NCBI RefSeq assembly: GCF_004684245.1
Contig: NZ_CP038452.1
Coordinates: 558,001 to 622,000 of the forward strand
Direction: 5' to 3'
DNA: 64,000 bases
DNA from: Thermus caldilimi
GTDB taxonomy: Bacteria; Deinococcota; Deinococci; Deinococcales; Thermaceae
Shown: in pieces, positions 17,863-28,551 of the stretch
How positions within the stretch are numbered: the first letter of the stretch is position 1
Layout: every line of letters begins with the position of its first letter
Translations under genes and position numbers: made by a program
The notes under the pieces: model-generated
Database searches by the model: none
Told to the model about the DNA's origin: nothing
The model's input: only the letters and a program-made list of their open reading frames with translations

Positions 17863-18212
17863 ACGGCGAGCCGAGGGTGGGGTCGTGAGGCTCAGACACA
17901 AGTTCCCACCAGGGTCAGCCTGGCCCCTTCTGCGGAAATAGGCCCCGGCGTTTAGGGATCTCCTTCATCTTGTCAACAGGTGGCACCCCTCAAATCGTTG
18001 CAACTGGCGTCGTGGAGGAGCCGTAGGGGAGTTCGTGTTGGAGGTGTTCACCCCCTTTCCGAGCCTATCATCAAGGGCCAGGCCCAGGGTCTGGAAGTCT
18101 TACCCGGTGCCACCGTCCCCTTCTCCATCGCGCTTGAAGGTGAGGGGTTTCCCGCCGTTTGATCCCTCTCGGCTACCGGTGCTGGGCAGGAGCTGACTCG
18201 CCCCCCATCGTC
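17863..18212. other. Intergenic region without a supported gene
   Basis: About 350 bp between the convergent DsrE gene and amino-acid ABC operon. I find no ORF, RNA gene or mobile-element end that I can defend. Confidence 0.45.
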
Positions 18213-18947
18213 CTAATGGTGCAAGACCCGTTGCAGGAAGGCCCGGGTCCTCTCCTCCCTGGGGGAGGAGAAGATCCCCTCCGGCCTCCCCTCCTCCACA
18301 ATCTGACCCCCGTCCATGAAGATCACCCGGTCCGCCACCTCCCGGGCAAACCCCATCTCGTGGGTCACCACCAGCATGGTCATACCCCCTCGGGCCAGGT
18401 CCCGCATCACGTCCAACACCTCCCCCACCATCTCCGGGTCCAACGCACTGGTGGGCTCGTCAAACAGCATCACCTTGGGCTCCATGGCCAAGGCCCGGGC
18501 TATGGCCACCCGCTGCTGCTGGCCCCCGGATAGCTGCCCCGGGTACTTCCTCGCCTGGTCCAGGATCCCCACCCGCTCCAAAAGCTCCAAGGCCTTCCGC
18601 TCCGCCCGCTCCCGGGACCAGCCCCTCACCCGCATGGGGGCCAGGGTGATGTTCTCCAGCACCGTCATGTGGGGGAAGAGGTTGAACTGCTGGAAGACCA
18701 TCCCCACCTCCCGCCGCACCTCCTTGAGGGCCCGCTCCTCCTTCACGTTGTGGCCGTCCACCACCACCTCCCCCTCCTGGAAGTCCTCCAGGCGGTTGAT
18801 GCAGCGGATCAGGGTGCTCTTCCCCGAGCCCGAGGGACCGATGATCACCAGCTTCTCCCCAGGGGCCACCTCCAAATGGATCCCCTTGAGCACGTGCAGG
18901 GTACCAAACCACTTGTGCAGGTTGTGGATGCGGATGATGGGGTCCAT
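18213..18947 (-). CDS. Polar amino-acid ABC transporter ATPase (GlnQ/AapP type)
   Basis: 244 aa. Walker [11 protein letters not shown]-loop [16 protein letters not shown] (a hallmark of amino-acid importers), signature [14 protein letters not shown], Walker [15 protein letters not shown]-loop VTHEMGFA. Last gene of the operon that begins at 22042; it follows the second permease by 3 nt. Confidence 0.92.
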   Translation of the reverse strand: MDPIIRIHNLHKWFGTLHVLKGIHLEVAPGEKLVIIGPSGSGKSTLIRCINRLEDFQEGEVVVDGHNVKEERALKEVRREVGMVFQQFNLFPHMTVLENITLAPMRVRGWSRERAERKALELLERVGILDQARKYPGQLSGGQQQRVAIARALAMEPKVMLFDEPTSALDPEMVGEVLDVMRDLARGGMTMLVVTHEMGFAREVADRVIFMDGGQIVEEGRPEGIFSSPREERTRAFLQRVLHH

Positions 18948-18950
18948 CCT

Positions 18951-19913
18951 CTACCTCACGCCGAGTCCCATGCGCCGTTCCACCAGCCTTCCCACGTAGG
19001 AGAAGGCGCCCGACACCACCAGGTAGACCACTGCCAGAAACAGGTAAACCTCCCGCTCCAGACCCACGTTTCTCGGATTGGCCAGCACCGCCCTGGCCAC
19101 CCCCATGAGGTCCAGGATGCCGATGAGGGCCACCAGGGAGGTGTCCTTGAAGAGGGAGATGAACTGGCCCACCAGGGCGGGGACCACCGCCCTGAGGGCC
19201 TGGGGCAGGACCACGTAAAGGGCCGCCTGGAAGGAGCTCAGGCCCAGGCTGTGGGCCGCCTCCCACTGCCCCTTGGGCACCGCTTGCAGACCGCCCCGCA
19301 CGTTTTCCGCCAGGTAGGCGGCGGCGAAGAGGGTAAAGGCCAGGAGGGCCCTGACCACCTGGGGAAGCCGGAAGTCCTCGGGAAGGAAGAGGGGGAGGGT
19401 CACGAAGGCCAGGAAGAGAAGGGAAACCAGGGGTACCCCCCTCACGGCCTCGATGTAGGCGATGGCCAGGAGCCGAAGCCCCACGAGCCGGCTTTGCCGG
19501 GCAAAGGCCAGGGCCACCCCCAAGGGGAAGGCCAGGGCCATGGCGCTGAGGGAGAGGAGGAGGGAGAGAAAAAGCCCGCTCCATAGGGTTACGGGGAGGG
19601 GCAGGGCCAGAATTCCCGCTCCTATCCCTACCACCAGCACCCAGCCCGCCTTGGGCAGGGGCAGGATCCCCAGCCTTCCCAGCCATCCCGCCAGGGCAAC
19701 AAGCCCGGCCAGCAGGGTAACCCAGGCCCTCCAGGTGAGCTCGGGGGGCATCTGACCCACGAACAAGTAGCGGAGGTTTTCCGTCACCACCCACCACTGG
19801 GCCCCCAGGGCCCAAAGGAGAAGGGCCTTGCCCAAGGCGTACAGGAGAGCCAGCAGAAGAAGGGTGAGGAGGGCGTTGCCGGGGGAACCGAAAAGGGCGC
19901 GGATGAGCCTCAT
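18951..19913 (-). CDS. Polar amino-acid ABC permease, AapM/HisM type
   Basis: 320 aa. The N-terminal part has several helices (AapM-like), then the conserved permease half with RGVPLVSLLFLAF and the EAA-type loop EAAHSLGLSSFQAALYVVLP. The ATG at 19913 overlaps the stop of the first permease (ATGA). The longer frame to 20438 is a shadow of that neighbour. Confidence 0.88.
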   Translation of the reverse strand: MRLIRALFGSPGNALLTLLLLALLYALGKALLLWALGAQWWVVTENLRYLFVGQMPPELTWRAWVTLLAGLVALAGWLGRLGILPLPKAGWVLVVGIGAGILALPLPVTLWSGLFLSLLLSLSAMALAFPLGVALAFARQSRLVGLRLLAIAYIEAVRGVPLVSLLFLAFVTLPLFLPEDFRLPQVVRALLAFTLFAAAYLAENVRGGLQAVPKGQWEAAHSLGLSSFQAALYVVLPQALRAVVPALVGQFISLFKDTSLVALIGILDLMGVARAVLANPRNVGLEREVYLFLAVVYLVVSGAFSYVGRLVERRMGLGVR

Positions 19914-21013
19914 AGCTTCCACCTCAGGGCCACGCGGCGGTTGTAGACGTTGACCAGGGCACTGATGCCCAGGCTCAGGCTCAGGTACACCCCCATGACC
20001 AGGAGGATGGCCTCGAGGCTCCTCCCGGACTGGTTGGCCACCGTGGAGTAGACGGAGAAGAGGTCGGGATACCCCACCCCCACCCCCAGGGAGGTGTTCT
20101 TGGCCAGGTTCAGGTACTGGTTGGCCAGGGGGGGAACGGCGATGCGCACCGCCTGGGGGAGGATCACGAGGAAGAAGGTATCCCTGGGGGAAAGCCCCAG
20201 GCTTAAACCCGCCTCCCACTGCCCCCTGGGCACCGCCAGGATGGCCCCGCGGATCACCTCGGCGATGAAGGCCGAGGTGTACACCGTGAGGCCAAAGAGG
20301 AGGGCGGCGAACTCCGGGGTCAGGGAGGTCCCACCCCTGGGGCCAAAGGGCCCCACCTCCACCGGGACGAGCCGGATGGGCGGCCCCAGGACCAGCCAGG
20401 CCGCAACAAGGGCCAGGAGGGGCCCGATCCATGCCCACCTCCCGGCCTTGCGCAGGGCATACCCCAAGAGGACGGCCCCGAGGAGCCCCAGGGCTCCGGG
20501 AGCCAGGGTAACTTCAGGCAGAACCAAGCCCCGCTGGGATAGATAGGCCCCCCCGAGGGCCAGCCCCTTCTCCCAAGGGGGAAGCTTGAGGAGGAGGCCG
20601 AAGTACCACACAAAAAGCTGGAGGAGAAGCGGGGTGTTGCGCACCAGCTCCACGTAGCCGAAGGCCAGTCCCCGGGCCAAGGGATTGCCGGATAAGCGGC
20701 CCATGGCCACCAGGAGGCCCAGGAGGCTTGCGGCCACAAGCCCCAGAACCGTTACCCTAAGGGTGTTGAAAAAGCCCGCCAGCAAGGCCTGCCAGTAGGT
20801 GTCCGAGGGGTAGTAGGGCCTAAGGCCCTCGCCCTGCGACCAGGTGACCCCCTCGGAGAGGGAGAAGCCCGCCTCCTGGGAGAGGAAGGCGAAGCTGAAA
20901 GGGATGCCCTGGGCGGCCATGCGGGCCTTGGCCGTCCCCACCAGGTAAGCCAGCCCCCAGGCCACCAGCCCGAAGACCAGTGCCTGGAGGACCAGGTCCC
21001 TTAGGCGAGGCAT
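19910..21013 (-). CDS. Polar amino-acid ABC permease, AapQ type
   Basis: 367 aa, longer than the usual ~220-aa HisQ because of an N-terminal segment and an inserted region, as in general amino-acid (Aap/Bzt) systems. Conserved features are ELVRNTPLLLQLFVWYF and the loop EAGLSLGLSPRDTFFLVILP. It begins 3 nt after the binding-protein gene. Confidence 0.88.
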   Translation of the reverse strand: MPRLRDLVLQALVFGLVAWGLAYLVGTAKARMAAQGIPFSFAFLSQEAGFSLSEGVTWSQGEGLRPYYPSDTYWQALLAGFFNTLRVTVLGLVAASLLGLLVAMGRLSGNPLARGLAFGYVELVRNTPLLLQLFVWYFGLLLKLPPWEKGLALGGAYLSQRGLVLPEVTLAPGALGLLGAVLLGYALRKAGRWAWIGPLLALVAAWLVLGPPIRLVPVEVGPFGPRGGTSLTPEFAALLFGLTVYTSAFIAEVIRGAILAVPRGQWEAGLSLGLSPRDTFFLVILPQAVRIAVPPLANQYLNLAKNTSLGVGVGYPDLFSVYSTVANQSGRSLEAILLVMGVYLSLSLGISALVNVYNRRVALRWKL

Positions 21014-21016
21014 GCT

Positions 21017-22042
21017 TTAGCGGAAGGGAGGGCTGTACATGAGGCCGCCAAAGCGCTGCAGGGCGTTCAGGGTGCCGGTGCGCGGTATGTGGAAGGGGCT
21101 CTTGGCACCGAAGAACCGGTCGTAGATCTCCCCGTAGTTGCCCACGGCCCGGATCACCCGCACGGTGAAGTCCTTAGGGAGGCCGAGGTCCTGGCCCAAG
21201 GTCCCCTCGAGGCCCAGGAACCGCCGGATCTCGGGCACATCGGATTTCAAGAAACTATCCAGGTTCTTGCTGGTGATGCCGTATTCCTCCGCCTGAATGG
21301 TGGCGTACACAATCCAGGCGAGGGCATCCCGCCAACGGGAGTCGTTCTCGCGCACGAACCCCGCCAAGGGCTCCTTGGAGATGGTTTCCTTGAGGATGAC
21401 CAGCTCCTCGGGGTTGGGGGCCGTGGCCCGGAACCCCACCAGCTGCGACTTGTCGGCGGTAAAGGCGTCGCACCTGCCCTGGAGGAAAGCGGCCATCACC
21501 TTGGCCCCGTCCTCAAAGGTGAGCAGCTTGGTGTTCCGCCAACGCTTGGCCCGGATGTAGTCGGAGATGTTCTTCTCGTTGGTGGTGCCCTGGGTGGTGC
21601 AGAAGGTGGCCCCTTCCAGCTCCCTCAGGCTGTTGGCCCGGCCCTTGCGCACCATTACGCCCTGGCCGTCGTAGAAGGTGACGGGGAGGAAGTCCACCCC
21701 CAGGGCCCCGTCCCGGTTGGCGGTGACGGTGGTGTTGCGGAAGGCCACGTCCACCTCACCGTTCTGGACCGCCTGGAAGCGGACGCGGGCGTCCAAGGGA
21801 ACGTAATCCACCTTGTCCGGGTCCCCGAAGATGGCGGCGGCCACCGCCCGGCAAAACTCCACGTCAAAGCCTGTGTACTTGCCGGTTTTCTGGTCCAGGA
21901 AGCCGAACCCGGGCAGTACGGCGTTCACGCCGCAGATGAGCTTTCCCCGGGACTTGACCAGATCCATGCGGGATTGCTGGGCCCAGGATGGGGCCATGGC
22001 CAGGATGGCTAGAACCAACAAACCAACCAACCAACGCTTCAT
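21017..22042 (-). CDS. General amino-acid ABC binding protein (AapJ/BztA type)
   Basis: 341 aa secreted binding protein: signal peptide to about residue 21 (SWAQQ), then LICGVNAVLPGFGFLDQKTG and YTGFDVEFCRAVAAAIFGDP, the two signature blocks of family 3 solute-binding proteins of the Aap/Bzt branch. First gene of a four-gene importer with its ATPase present, unlike the Ugp-like systems here. AGGAGG lies 8 nt before the ATG. Confidence 0.92.
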   Translation of the reverse strand: MKRWLVGLLVLAILAMAPSWAQQSRMDLVKSRGKLICGVNAVLPGFGFLDQKTGKYTGFDVEFCRAVAAAIFGDPDKVDYVPLDARVRFQAVQNGEVDVAFRNTTVTANRDGALGVDFLPVTFYDGQGVMVRKGRANSLRELEGATFCTTQGTTNEKNISDYIRAKRWRNTKLLTFEDGAKVMAAFLQGRCDAFTADKSQLVGFRATAPNPEELVILKETISKEPLAGFVRENDSRWRDALAWIVYATIQAEEYGITSKNLDSFLKSDVPEIRRFLGLEGTLGQDLGLPKDFTVRVIRAVGNYGEIYDRFFGAKSPFHIPRTGTLNALQRFGGLMYSPPFR

Positions 22043-22069
22043 GCCAAAACCTCCTTCTGGTTCCGCGAC

Positions 22070-22099
22070 AAGATATCACCCTGTGTTTGGCCCTGTCAA
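22070..22099 (-). promoter_or_regulatory. Promoter of the amino-acid importer operon
   Basis: Minus strand TTGACA (22094-22099), 18-bp spacer, TATCTT (22070-22075), then the Shine-Dalgarno AGGAGG and ATG. Confidence 0.7.
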
Positions 22100-23031
22100 C
22101 GGGGGCTTGGGGCTCTCGGGGATGGGAGTTCGCACCCGGTTTTGCCGCAGGAAGTTTGTGGTTGATCCGGGAACGAAATAGGGGTAGCTCCCGAACCTGC
22201 CCAAGCGCTGGAGTACCGGCCAAGGTCCACCCTCACCAGTCCCCAGCTCTGGCGGAACCCGTAGAGACGGTCCGTGAGCGCCCCGAGTAGGCCCGCGCCT
22301 TCGCTGGCTGTGCCGCGAAGCACCAGGTGCCCCTGGGCGGTGGAACTCCAGGCCAGTGCCCAGGTTCCCCCAAGTTCCATGCCCGGGTCGGGGGCAGGCC
22401 AGGTCCAGAACCCGCTCGCCAGGTAAGGGCGTCCTTCCATGAACCCAGGCTGGCTGGCGTTGAGGGGACTGAGCAGGAGGGCGTCCCGGAACAGGGGGAT
22501 GGAGCCTTGGTCCACGTCGGTGCGTGCGTCTAAGAAGACGAAGTCCCATGCCTCGCCTCTCGCAATCCGGCCCAAGGCCCAGGTTTCCAAAAGGCCAAAG
22601 CGGGCACCGGGTTCCAGCCAGACCCTTGTTCGTTGTTCCAGGGCTGCTCGGGGGAACAGGATGGAGAGCCCCGGGTAGAACTCCAATTCGCTTTCCTGGG
22701 CGGCTTGGATCACCACCTCTTGACGCGCAAGTCCTGGATGGACCTTCCCTGCGGATTGGTTCACCAAAAGCGCCTTGGCTCCTGGCCCCAGGTGCACCTC
22801 GATGCGGAAAAGGTCGCCGTCCAGGAGGCCAGGGCCCAGGGTGATGAGCTGAAGAAGGATCCTGTCCCCTAGGTCGAAGGGGCGGAGGATGCGGAGGGCT
22901 CCTGAGGAATGGGCCCGTTGCACCAGGGTCCTTCCACCACGGTAGACCAGATGGATCTCGAGGGAGTGGACCCTCTTAGGCTCAGGCCTCTTCAAAAAGG
23001 ACCTCTCGGCGAATCCAAGCCAGGATTTCAT
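22096..23031 (-). CDS. ureD: Urease accessory protein UreD
   Basis: About 311 aa, the scaffold that with UreF and UreG loads nickel into urease. Recognisable blocks are [29 protein letters not shown] and [22 protein letters not shown]. The start is uncertain: ATG 23031 overlaps ureG by 50 nt, and a TTG at 22995 is possible. The last ~35 residues (after [10 protein letters not shown]) look unlike UreD ends, so a late frameshift is possible. It is the last gene of the urea operon. Confidence 0.85.
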   Translation of the reverse strand: MKSWLGFAERSFLKRPEPKRVHSLEIHLVYRGGRTLVQRAHSSGALRILRPFDLGDRILLQLITLGPGLLDGDLFRIEVHLGPGAKALLVNQSAGKVHPGLARQEVVIQAAQESELEFYPGLSILFPRAALEQRTRVWLEPGARFGLLETWALGRIARGEAWDFVFLDARTDVDQGSIPLFRDALLLSPLNASQPGFMEGRPYLASGFWTWPAPDPGMELGGTWALAWSSTAQGHLVLRGTASEGAGLLGALTDRLYGFRQSWGLVRVDLGRYSSAWAGSGATPISFPDQPQTSCGKTGCELPSPRAPSPR

Positions 23032-23599
23032 CCAGTCCCTTTCCCGTTTGGAGGTTGGTGAAAACGAAGGGACGCTCTCCCCGCTGCCTCTTGGCATCCC
23101 GTGCCATCACGCTGAGATCGGCCCCCACGAAGGGGGCAAGGTCGATTTTGTTGATGACCAAGAGGTCGCTGCGCACGATGCCGGGACCTCCCTTGCGCGG
23201 GATCTTATCCCCCCCGGCCACATCGATCACATAGATGAACACATCCACAAGCTCGGGGCTGAAGGCGGCGGCGAGGTTGTCCCCGCCGGATTCCAGGAAC
23301 AGAATGTCCAGGTCGGGGAAGCGGGTCAGCATTTCCTCCACCGCTTCCTGGTTGACGGAGGGGTCCTCGCGGATGGCCGTGTGGGGGCAGCCACCCGTCT
23401 GGACGCCTTTGATGCGTTCGGGCGGTAGGGCGCCTGAACGCACCAGGAACTCCGCGTCCTCGTACGTGTAGATGTCATTGGTGATGACCGCCAGGGAGTA
23501 ACGGTCCCGCATGGCCTTGCACAAACGGTCGATCAAGGCGGTTTTCCCTGATCCCACAGGGCCAGCGACGCCAATCTTCACCGGTCGCACGCATCTCAC
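22982..23599 (-). CDS. ureG: Urease accessory GTPase UreG
   Basis: 205 aa SIMIBI-class GTPase. The P-loop is [10 protein letters not shown] (residues 13-22). The nickel-binding CPH motif is in [32 protein letters not shown] is Walker B-like, and NKIDLAP is the guanine specificity motif. It follows ureF by 4 nt. Confidence 0.97.
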   Translation of the reverse strand: MRCVRPVKIGVAGPVGSGKTALIDRLCKAMRDRYSLAVITNDIYTYEDAEFLVRSGALPPERIKGVQTGGCPHTAIREDPSVNQEAVEEMLTRFPDLDILFLESGGDNLAAAFSPELVDVFIYVIDVAGGDKIPRKGGPGIVRSDLLVINKIDLAPFVGADLSVMARDAKRQRGERPFVFTNLQTGKGLDEILAWIRREVLFEEA

Positions 23600-23603
23600 C
23601 TCC

Positions 23604-24260
23604 TCACGACAAGAAGAGACGGGTTTCCAAATGGGGTTGCACCGCCGCCCAGAAATCCCAACCCGGTGTGGCCGTGTGGAAGTGGCCGTCAGGGTCTTTG
23701 AGGATGGCCATGGCCTTGGTTGCGATGTGTGGCTGAAGCTGGGTAAGGATTTCTTGGGCGGCTTCGGGTGAAAGGGCCATGCTCCGTATGGCTGCGGCCA
23801 ATAAGGCCATCAGGCTGCTTTGCAGGTATAGGGGCAAGGCGAGGGATAGGGGCAAGCCCAACCGGGCGAGGGCCCAGCCTGTGACCAGGGATTGGTGGGG
23901 AGGAACGGAAGAGGGCCAGGCCAAACCGTAGAGGCGGCTGAGAATGCGGAGGAGTCGTCCACCTAGCCGCAAGCTGGTTTCCCTGGGGCCCGCTATGGGT
24001 GTCCAAGCTGCGAGCTGGTGGGCAAGCTCCAATAGCTCTTTGGGACGACCTGCTCGGGAGTGGGCCAGGGCGCAAGCCGCCCCCTCGAGGCCCACGCTGC
24101 CTTGGGTTAAGCTGGCATAGAGAAGGTCATATAGGGCCCGTTGGGACAGGTTTCCCCCTTGAGCGTAGGCCTCCAGACCCCACGAGTGGGCGAAAGCTCC
24201 GATGGGGAACTGGGAGTCAAGGATCTGCTGCAAGCGCAGGAGCAAGAGCGTTCCCCCCAT
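23604..24260 (-). CDS. ureF: Urease accessory protein UreF
   Basis: 218 aa all-helical protein that gates UreG. The N-terminus [20 protein letters not shown] contains the conserved DSQFPIGxFxHSxG block, and [20 protein letters not shown] is typical of the middle. It starts 8 nt after ureE. Confidence 0.95.
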   Translation of the reverse strand: MGGTLLLLRLQQILDSQFPIGAFAHSWGLEAYAQGGNLSQRALYDLLYASLTQGSVGLEGAACALAHSRAGRPKELLELAHQLAAWTPIAGPRETSLRLGGRLLRILSRLYGLAWPSSVPPHQSLVTGWALARLGLPLSLALPLYLQSSLMALLAAAIRSMALSPEAAQEILTQLQPHIATKAMAILKDPDGHFHTATPGWDFWAAVQPHLETRLFLS

Positions 24261-24268
24261 ACCTCCTC

Positions 24269-24712
24269 CTAGTGGGCGTGCTCCCCTGGGGCGTTCCCCA
24301 CGAATGGCCCTTGGACCCGCTCGACCGCAAAGCCCTTTTGCCTAAGCCGATGGTAAAGGCCTTCGTCCCAGAGGGCGTAGATAAACCTTCCTTCCGCAAC
24401 CATGTCCCTGTGGAGGTTGCCCAAGAGGTGGCCTACCTGGGCGGCCTCCCTAAGGGTTCGTGGCCTGACCCGGAGGAGATCCTCTTCCGCCGCCGTTACC
24501 ATATACGCTTTGCCCCCACCAGCCCAGAGCACGGTGCCTGGGCGCAACACGGTTCCCGTCGGCAGGGCGAGGTAGAAGGCCTGACCGTCCGGAGCGGTCA
24601 GGAGACGGCGTACCCTTCTGCGGTCGGCTGCGGTCAAGGGAATCGGTACGGTTTCAAGGCCTTGCTCACGGTTGCCGGCATCGGGTAGCGTTGTGATTAG
24701 AATCGGTTCCAT
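24269..24712 (-). CDS. ureE: Urease accessory nickel metallochaperone UreE
   Basis: 147 aa. It has the N-terminal peptide-binding domain and the C-terminal metal-binding domain with VGHLLGNLHRDM (conserved GNxH). The C-terminus is only GEHAH, a minimal version of the His-rich tail seen in some UreE, so nickel storage capacity is low. Confidence 0.9.
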   Translation of the reverse strand: MEPILITTLPDAGNREQGLETVPIPLTAADRRRVRRLLTAPDGQAFYLALPTGTVLRPGTVLWAGGGKAYMVTAAEEDLLRVRPRTLREAAQVGHLLGNLHRDMVAEGRFIYALWDEGLYHRLRQKGFAVERVQGPFVGNAPGEHAH

Positions 24713-24721
24713 GACATCCTC

Positions 24722-26428
24722 CTAAAAGAGAAAGTAGCGCTGGGCCAAGGGTAGACGCCCGGCCGGATGGCTGGTAATGGGTTGGCCGTCCACCCGCACC
24801 TCGTAGGTTTCCGGATCCACCTCGATGGAGGGGAGAACGTCGTTTAATCGCATGTCCCTTTTGCTAAGGTTTCGGACGCCCCCCACAGGAAGGAGCCTGC
24901 GCCGCAGGCGTGCCGGCAGGTTCCCTGATTCCAAGGAGGCCCTGGACACGAAGGTGAAGGCCACCTCTTCCAAGGCCCGACCAAAGGCGGCGAACATGGG
25001 CCGGTAGTAAACCGGTTCCGGGGTGGGGATGGAGGCGTTGGGATCCCCCATAGGGGCGGCCACAATAAAGCCCGCCTTAATGACGAGATCGGGTTTTACC
25101 CCGAAAAAACGGGGATCCCAGAGGACGAGGTCGGCGTACTTGCCGGGTTCCACAGAACCCACGTACTGTGCGATCCCGTGAGCGATCGCTGGGTTGATGG
25201 TGTACTTGGCCAGGTAGCGCCGGATGCGGAAATTGTCGTTCCTCTCCGAGTCCTCCGGCAAGGAACCACGTTCCTCCTTCATCTTGTGGGCTGTTTGCCA
25301 GGTGCGGAGGATGGTTTCCCCCACACGCCCCATGGCCTGGGAATCGCTGGACATCATGCTGATGGCGCCTATGTCGTGCAGGACGTCCTCGGCCGCCATG
25401 GTTTCTGGCCGTATGCGGGACTCGGCAAAGGCCACGTCCTCGGGGATCCGGGGGGAGAGGTGATGGCAGACCATCAGCATGTCCAGGTGCTCCGCCAGGG
25501 TGTTCTCCGTGTAGGGCATGGTGGGGTTGGTGCTGGAAGGAAGCACGTTGGCGTGGCCTACCACCTTCAGGATGTCCGGAGCATGCCCGCCGCCTGCCCC
25601 CTCGGAGTGGTAAGCGTGGATAGTGCGGCCGCCGATGGCCCTCAGGGTGTCTTCGACAAAGCCGCTTTCGTTCAAGGTGTCGGTGTGGATGGCCACCTGT
25701 ACGTCGTAGAGGTCCGCAACCCGCAATGCGACGTCGATGACCGCGGGTGTGGCGCCCCAGTCCTCGTGGATCTTCAATCCGATGGCCCCGGCGAGGATCT
25801 GTTCCTCCAGTGCGCCTACTAGGGAAGCGTTGCCTTTACCCAGGAGCCCGAAGTTGACGGGTAGCCCCTCGAGGGCTTCCAGCATGCGGTGGAGATTCCA
25901 GGGGCCTGGGGTGCAGGTGGTGGCCTTGGTCCCCTCCGCAGGACCGGTACCCCCGCCGATCATTGTGGTGATGCCGCTGTAAAGGGCTTCCCATGCCTGT
26001 TGAGGGGAGACGAAGTGGATATGGGCGTCGATTCCGCCGGCCGTGAGGATCTTTCCTTCCCCGGATATCACCTCGGTGCCGGGACCGATGACTAGACCGG
26101 GGGTTACGCCCTCCTGGACATCGGGATTGCCCGCCTTACCCAGGGCCACGATGCGGCCATCCTTGATCCCCACATCCGCTTTGACCACGCCCCAGTAATC
26201 CAGGACGATCACGTTGGTGATCACCAAATCCAGGGCTCCTTGCTCCCGGCTCAGCTGGGACTGGCCCATCCCATCCCTAATCACCTTGCCCCCGCCGAAG
26301 ACCACCTCTTCCCCCGGAACAGTCCGGTCCTCCTCGATTTCCAGCAGGAGGTTGGTATCCCCCAGTCTTATGCGGTCACCCTTGGTAGGGCCGTAAAGCC
26401 TGGCATAGTCTTCTCTCCGGAGCCTCAT
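24722..26428 (-). CDS. ureC: Urease alpha subunit
   Basis: 568 aa, standard length; the catalytic subunit that hydrolyses urea to ammonia and carbamate. Nickel ligands are in [14 protein letters not shown], the carbamylated lysine is in GLKIHEDWG, the flap cysteine is in MVCHHLSP, and the active-site Asp is in [12 protein letters not shown]. The start overlaps ureB by 4 nt. Confidence 0.98.
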   Translation of the reverse strand: MRLRREDYARLYGPTKGDRIRLGDTNLLLEIEEDRTVPGEEVVFGGGKVIRDGMGQSQLSREQGALDLVITNVIVLDYWGVVKADVGIKDGRIVALGKAGNPDVQEGVTPGLVIGPGTEVISGEGKILTAGGIDAHIHFVSPQQAWEALYSGITTMIGGGTGPAEGTKATTCTPGPWNLHRMLEALEGLPVNFGLLGKGNASLVGALEEQILAGAIGLKIHEDWGATPAVIDVALRVADLYDVQVAIHTDTLNESGFVEDTLRAIGGRTIHAYHSEGAGGGHAPDILKVVGHANVLPSSTNPTMPYTENTLAEHLDMLMVCHHLSPRIPEDVAFAESRIRPETMAAEDVLHDIGAISMMSSDSQAMGRVGETILRTWQTAHKMKEERGSLPEDSERNDNFRIRRYLAKYTINPAIAHGIAQYVGSVEPGKYADLVLWDPRFFGVKPDLVIKAGFIVAAPMGDPNASIPTPEPVYYRPMFAAFGRALEEVAFTFVSRASLESGNLPARLRRRLLPVGGVRNLSKRDMRLNDVLPSIEVDPETYEVRVDGQPITSHPAGRLPLAQRYFLF

Positions 26429-26781
26429 AGGAACCCCCTCTCATGGGCTTTCCTTAGAGCCACTCCTCGGTTTTCCTCCAACGATCCCGTAACCAGGGCA
26501 TTCATGCCGAAAACCGTTCGCTTACCTCCCAATTCGACCAGCTCCACTTCTCGCGTTTCCCCAGGTTCAAACCGCACCGCCGTGCCAGCAGGGATGTTGA
26601 GCCGGAACCCGTAGGCTTTCTCCCGATCGAACCAAAGGGCCCGGTTCACCTCGAAGAAATGGGCATGGGAACCTACCTGGACGGGCCGGTCCCCCGTGTT
26701 GGCCACCAGGATGCGGATAACCCTGCGGCCTGAGTTGATTTCTATGGGTGTCTCCTCCAACATGTACTCTCCCGGGATCAT
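26425..26781 (-). CDS. ureB: Urease beta subunit
   Basis: 118 aa. It begins [19 protein letters not shown], the typical UreB start, and contains [13 protein letters not shown] and [15 protein letters not shown]. The ATG overlaps the ureH stop (ATGA). UreA, B and C are separate polypeptides as in most bacteria. Confidence 0.97.
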   Translation of the reverse strand: MIPGEYMLEETPIEINSGRRVIRILVANTGDRPVQVGSHAHFFEVNRALWFDREKAYGFRLNIPAGTAVRFEPGETREVELVELGGKRTVFGMNALVTGSLEENRGVALRKAHERGFL

Positions 26782-27407
26782 GCTCCCCCCCGTAAAAAGT
26801 CCCACACGATGGCCGAGGCCACAGCCAGACTGCCGAGGGCAACCCCTACCGAGGCCAGGCGTTGCAGGTACCGGACCCGTCCCGCCACCAGCACAAAGGG
26901 CGCCCCCACGGCCAGGCTCATAAGGAACATTCCCAACAGGGCACCTGCGCCGAAGACGAGCACATAGAGGAAGGCCCAAAGAGGGCTGGGCATTTGGCTG
27001 GAAGCCAGGAGAACCAAAGCGGCCGAACCGGACAGGCCGTGGATAACCCCCCAGAAGGTGGGGGAGAGTAGGGGGCTTCTTGGAGAACGACCCACAAAGG
27101 AGCTCCGCTTCCAGGTTCTCAAGGTTCCCAGGCCTAGCCAGGCTAGAGCCAGAGCCACTATGAGCTCCATGGCTGCCGAGATTCCCCGGGGTAGGGGCAG
27201 GTGCAAGGCAAGGATCACGCCCCCTACCGCCGCCAGGGTCAGGAGGTGCCCCAGGCCCCAAAGGGCGCCGACCCCTGCTGCTTTCCAGGGGTTGTTTTGC
27301 TGGGTCACCAGGTTGACCACCGCTGCCACGTGGTCGGGTTCCAAGGCATGGCGCAGGCCTAAAAGCACCCCCACGGCTAAGAGGGAAAGGAACGATCCAG
27401 CGTCCAC
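26778..27407 (-). CDS. ureH: Nickel permease, UreH type
   Basis: 209 aa, six predicted helices. [17 protein letters not shown] carries the HxxxxDH metal signature of nickel/cobalt transporters, and [17 protein letters not shown] matches the second conserved histidine block of the UreH subgroup. It sits between ureA and ureB, overlapping ureB, so it almost certainly supplies nickel for urease. Confidence 0.88.
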   Translation of the reverse strand: MDAGSFLSLLAVGVLLGLRHALEPDHVAAVVNLVTQQNNPWKAAGVGALWGLGHLLTLAAVGGVILALHLPLPRGISAAMELIVALALAWLGLGTLRTWKRSSFVGRSPRSPLLSPTFWGVIHGLSGSAALVLLASSQMPSPLWAFLYVLVFGAGALLGMFLMSLAVGAPFVLVAGRVRYLQRLASVGVALGSLAVASAIVWDFLRGGA

Positions 27408-27529
27408 GAGCTACCTCCTCAGGAAAGGCTTGGTTGCCTGTGCGTGGGCTAGCGGGTCTGGCCTGCTAGAGACTACGAAAATCAGAAGCCGTCTTTCCAC
27501 TTGCATCCCGGGCCTCCTTGCTCTGCCTC

Positions 27530-27832
27530 CTATCGGATGGGGTTGTGGATGGTGACCAGCTTGGTGCCATCCGGAAAAGTGCCCTCCACCTGGATCTCCT
27601 GGATCATCTCCGCAACCCCCTCCATCACCTCGTCGCGCGTGAGGACCTGTGTCCCAAGCTCCATTAGCTCGGCAACGCTCTTTCCATCCCTTATTCCCTC
27701 CAGGATCTCGGCTGTAATCAAGGCCACCGCCTCGGGGTAGTTAAGCTTTAAGCCGCGGGCTCGGCGCCGGCGGGCCACTTCTCCCGCCAGGAAAATCAGG
27801 AGCTTATCTATCTCCCGTGGGGTAAGGCGCAT
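27530..27832 (-). CDS. ureA: Urease gamma subunit
   Basis: 100 aa, full length: [20 protein letters not shown] at the N-terminus, [10 protein letters not shown] in the middle, and [17 protein letters not shown] near the C-terminus. The internal ATG at 27832 with a Shine-Dalgarno sequence (GGAGGTGG) is the start; the longer frame is a shadow of urtE. It is separated from ureH by about 120 bp, the widest gap in the operon. Confidence 0.97.
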   Translation of the reverse strand: MRLTPREIDKLLIFLAGEVARRRRARGLKLNYPEAVALITAEILEGIRDGKSVAELMELGTQVLTRDEVMEGVAEMIQEIQVEGTFPDGTKLVTIHNPIR

Positions 27833-27843
27833 CTTCCCACCTC

Positions 27844-28551
27844 CTAGAGGCTCACCATCTGGGCCACGGTTTCCGGATTGGCCTCCCGGACCTTGCCACC
27901 CATGACCACTTGGCCCCGATCCATGACGTAGAAGCGTTGGGCAAAGCCCCAAACGAAGTCCAGGTTTTGCTCCACAACCAGGAGGGCGATGCGCAGCTCG
28001 CTACGGATCCAGAGCAAAGCCTCCTGGATCTTCTCCACCACAGAGGGCTGGATGCCCTCCGTGGGTTCGTCGAGCAGAAGCAGATCGGGAAGGCCCACGA
28101 GGGCCCGGGCGATGGCCAGCTGCTGCTGCTGGCCTCCGGAGAGGGCACCCGCCCTCTTAGCCCGCAGCTCCCAGAGGATGGGGAATAGTTCGAATACCGC
28201 CTCGGGTATCCGCTGGGCCCGCGGATGAAGGCGGCCCGCTAGGGCTGCCAAACCCGTCTTAAGGTTCTCCTCCACCGTGAGGAAGGGGAAGATACCCCGT
28301 CCTTGGGGCACGTACCCTATACCCAGCCGTGCGCGGTGGTGGGGGGCTAAGCGGGTGATGTCCCGACCCCTGTACACCACGCGGCCCGATTTCAGGGGAA
28401 GATGGCCGAGAACGGTTTTCAGAAGCGTGGTTTTCCCCACCCCATTGCGCCCCAGGAGGGCTACCGCCTCTGCCCGGTCCACAGCTAGGCTCACGCCCCA
28501 GAGGACCTGGCCATCGCCGTAGCCTGTCTCCACGTCCAGGACTTCAAGCAT
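27844..28551 (-). CDS. urtE: Urea ABC transporter ATPase UrtE
   Basis: 235 aa, LivF-like. Walker [10 protein letters not shown], signature [15 protein letters not shown], Walker [18 protein letters not shown]; the EGIQPS version is typical of UrtE. The ATG at 28551 overlaps urtD by 8 nt. The C-terminus AQMVSL matches the family. Confidence 0.92.
   Translation of the reverse strand: MLEVLDVETGYGDGQVLWGVSLAVDRAEAVALLGRNGVGKTTLLKTVLGHLPLKSGRVVYRGRDITRLAPHHRARLGIGYVPQGRGIFPFLTVEENLKTGLAALAGRLHPRAQRIPEAVFELFPILWELRAKRAGALSGGQQQQLAIARALVGLPDLLLLDEPTEGIQPSVVEKIQEALLWIRSELRIALLVVEQNLDFVWGFAQRFYVMDRGQVVMGGKVREANPETVAQMVSL

Noticed and set aside
18460-19815. 451-codon minus-strand frame across the amino-acid permease and ATPase
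   Set aside because: Out of frame with the recognised genes and rich in Gly, Pro and Arg; only fragments of shifted motifs appear.
22005-22035. CCAA tetranucleotide repeat in the start of the amino-acid binding-protein gene as a phase-variation tract
   Set aside because: Only about three units, within a normal signal-peptide coding sequence.
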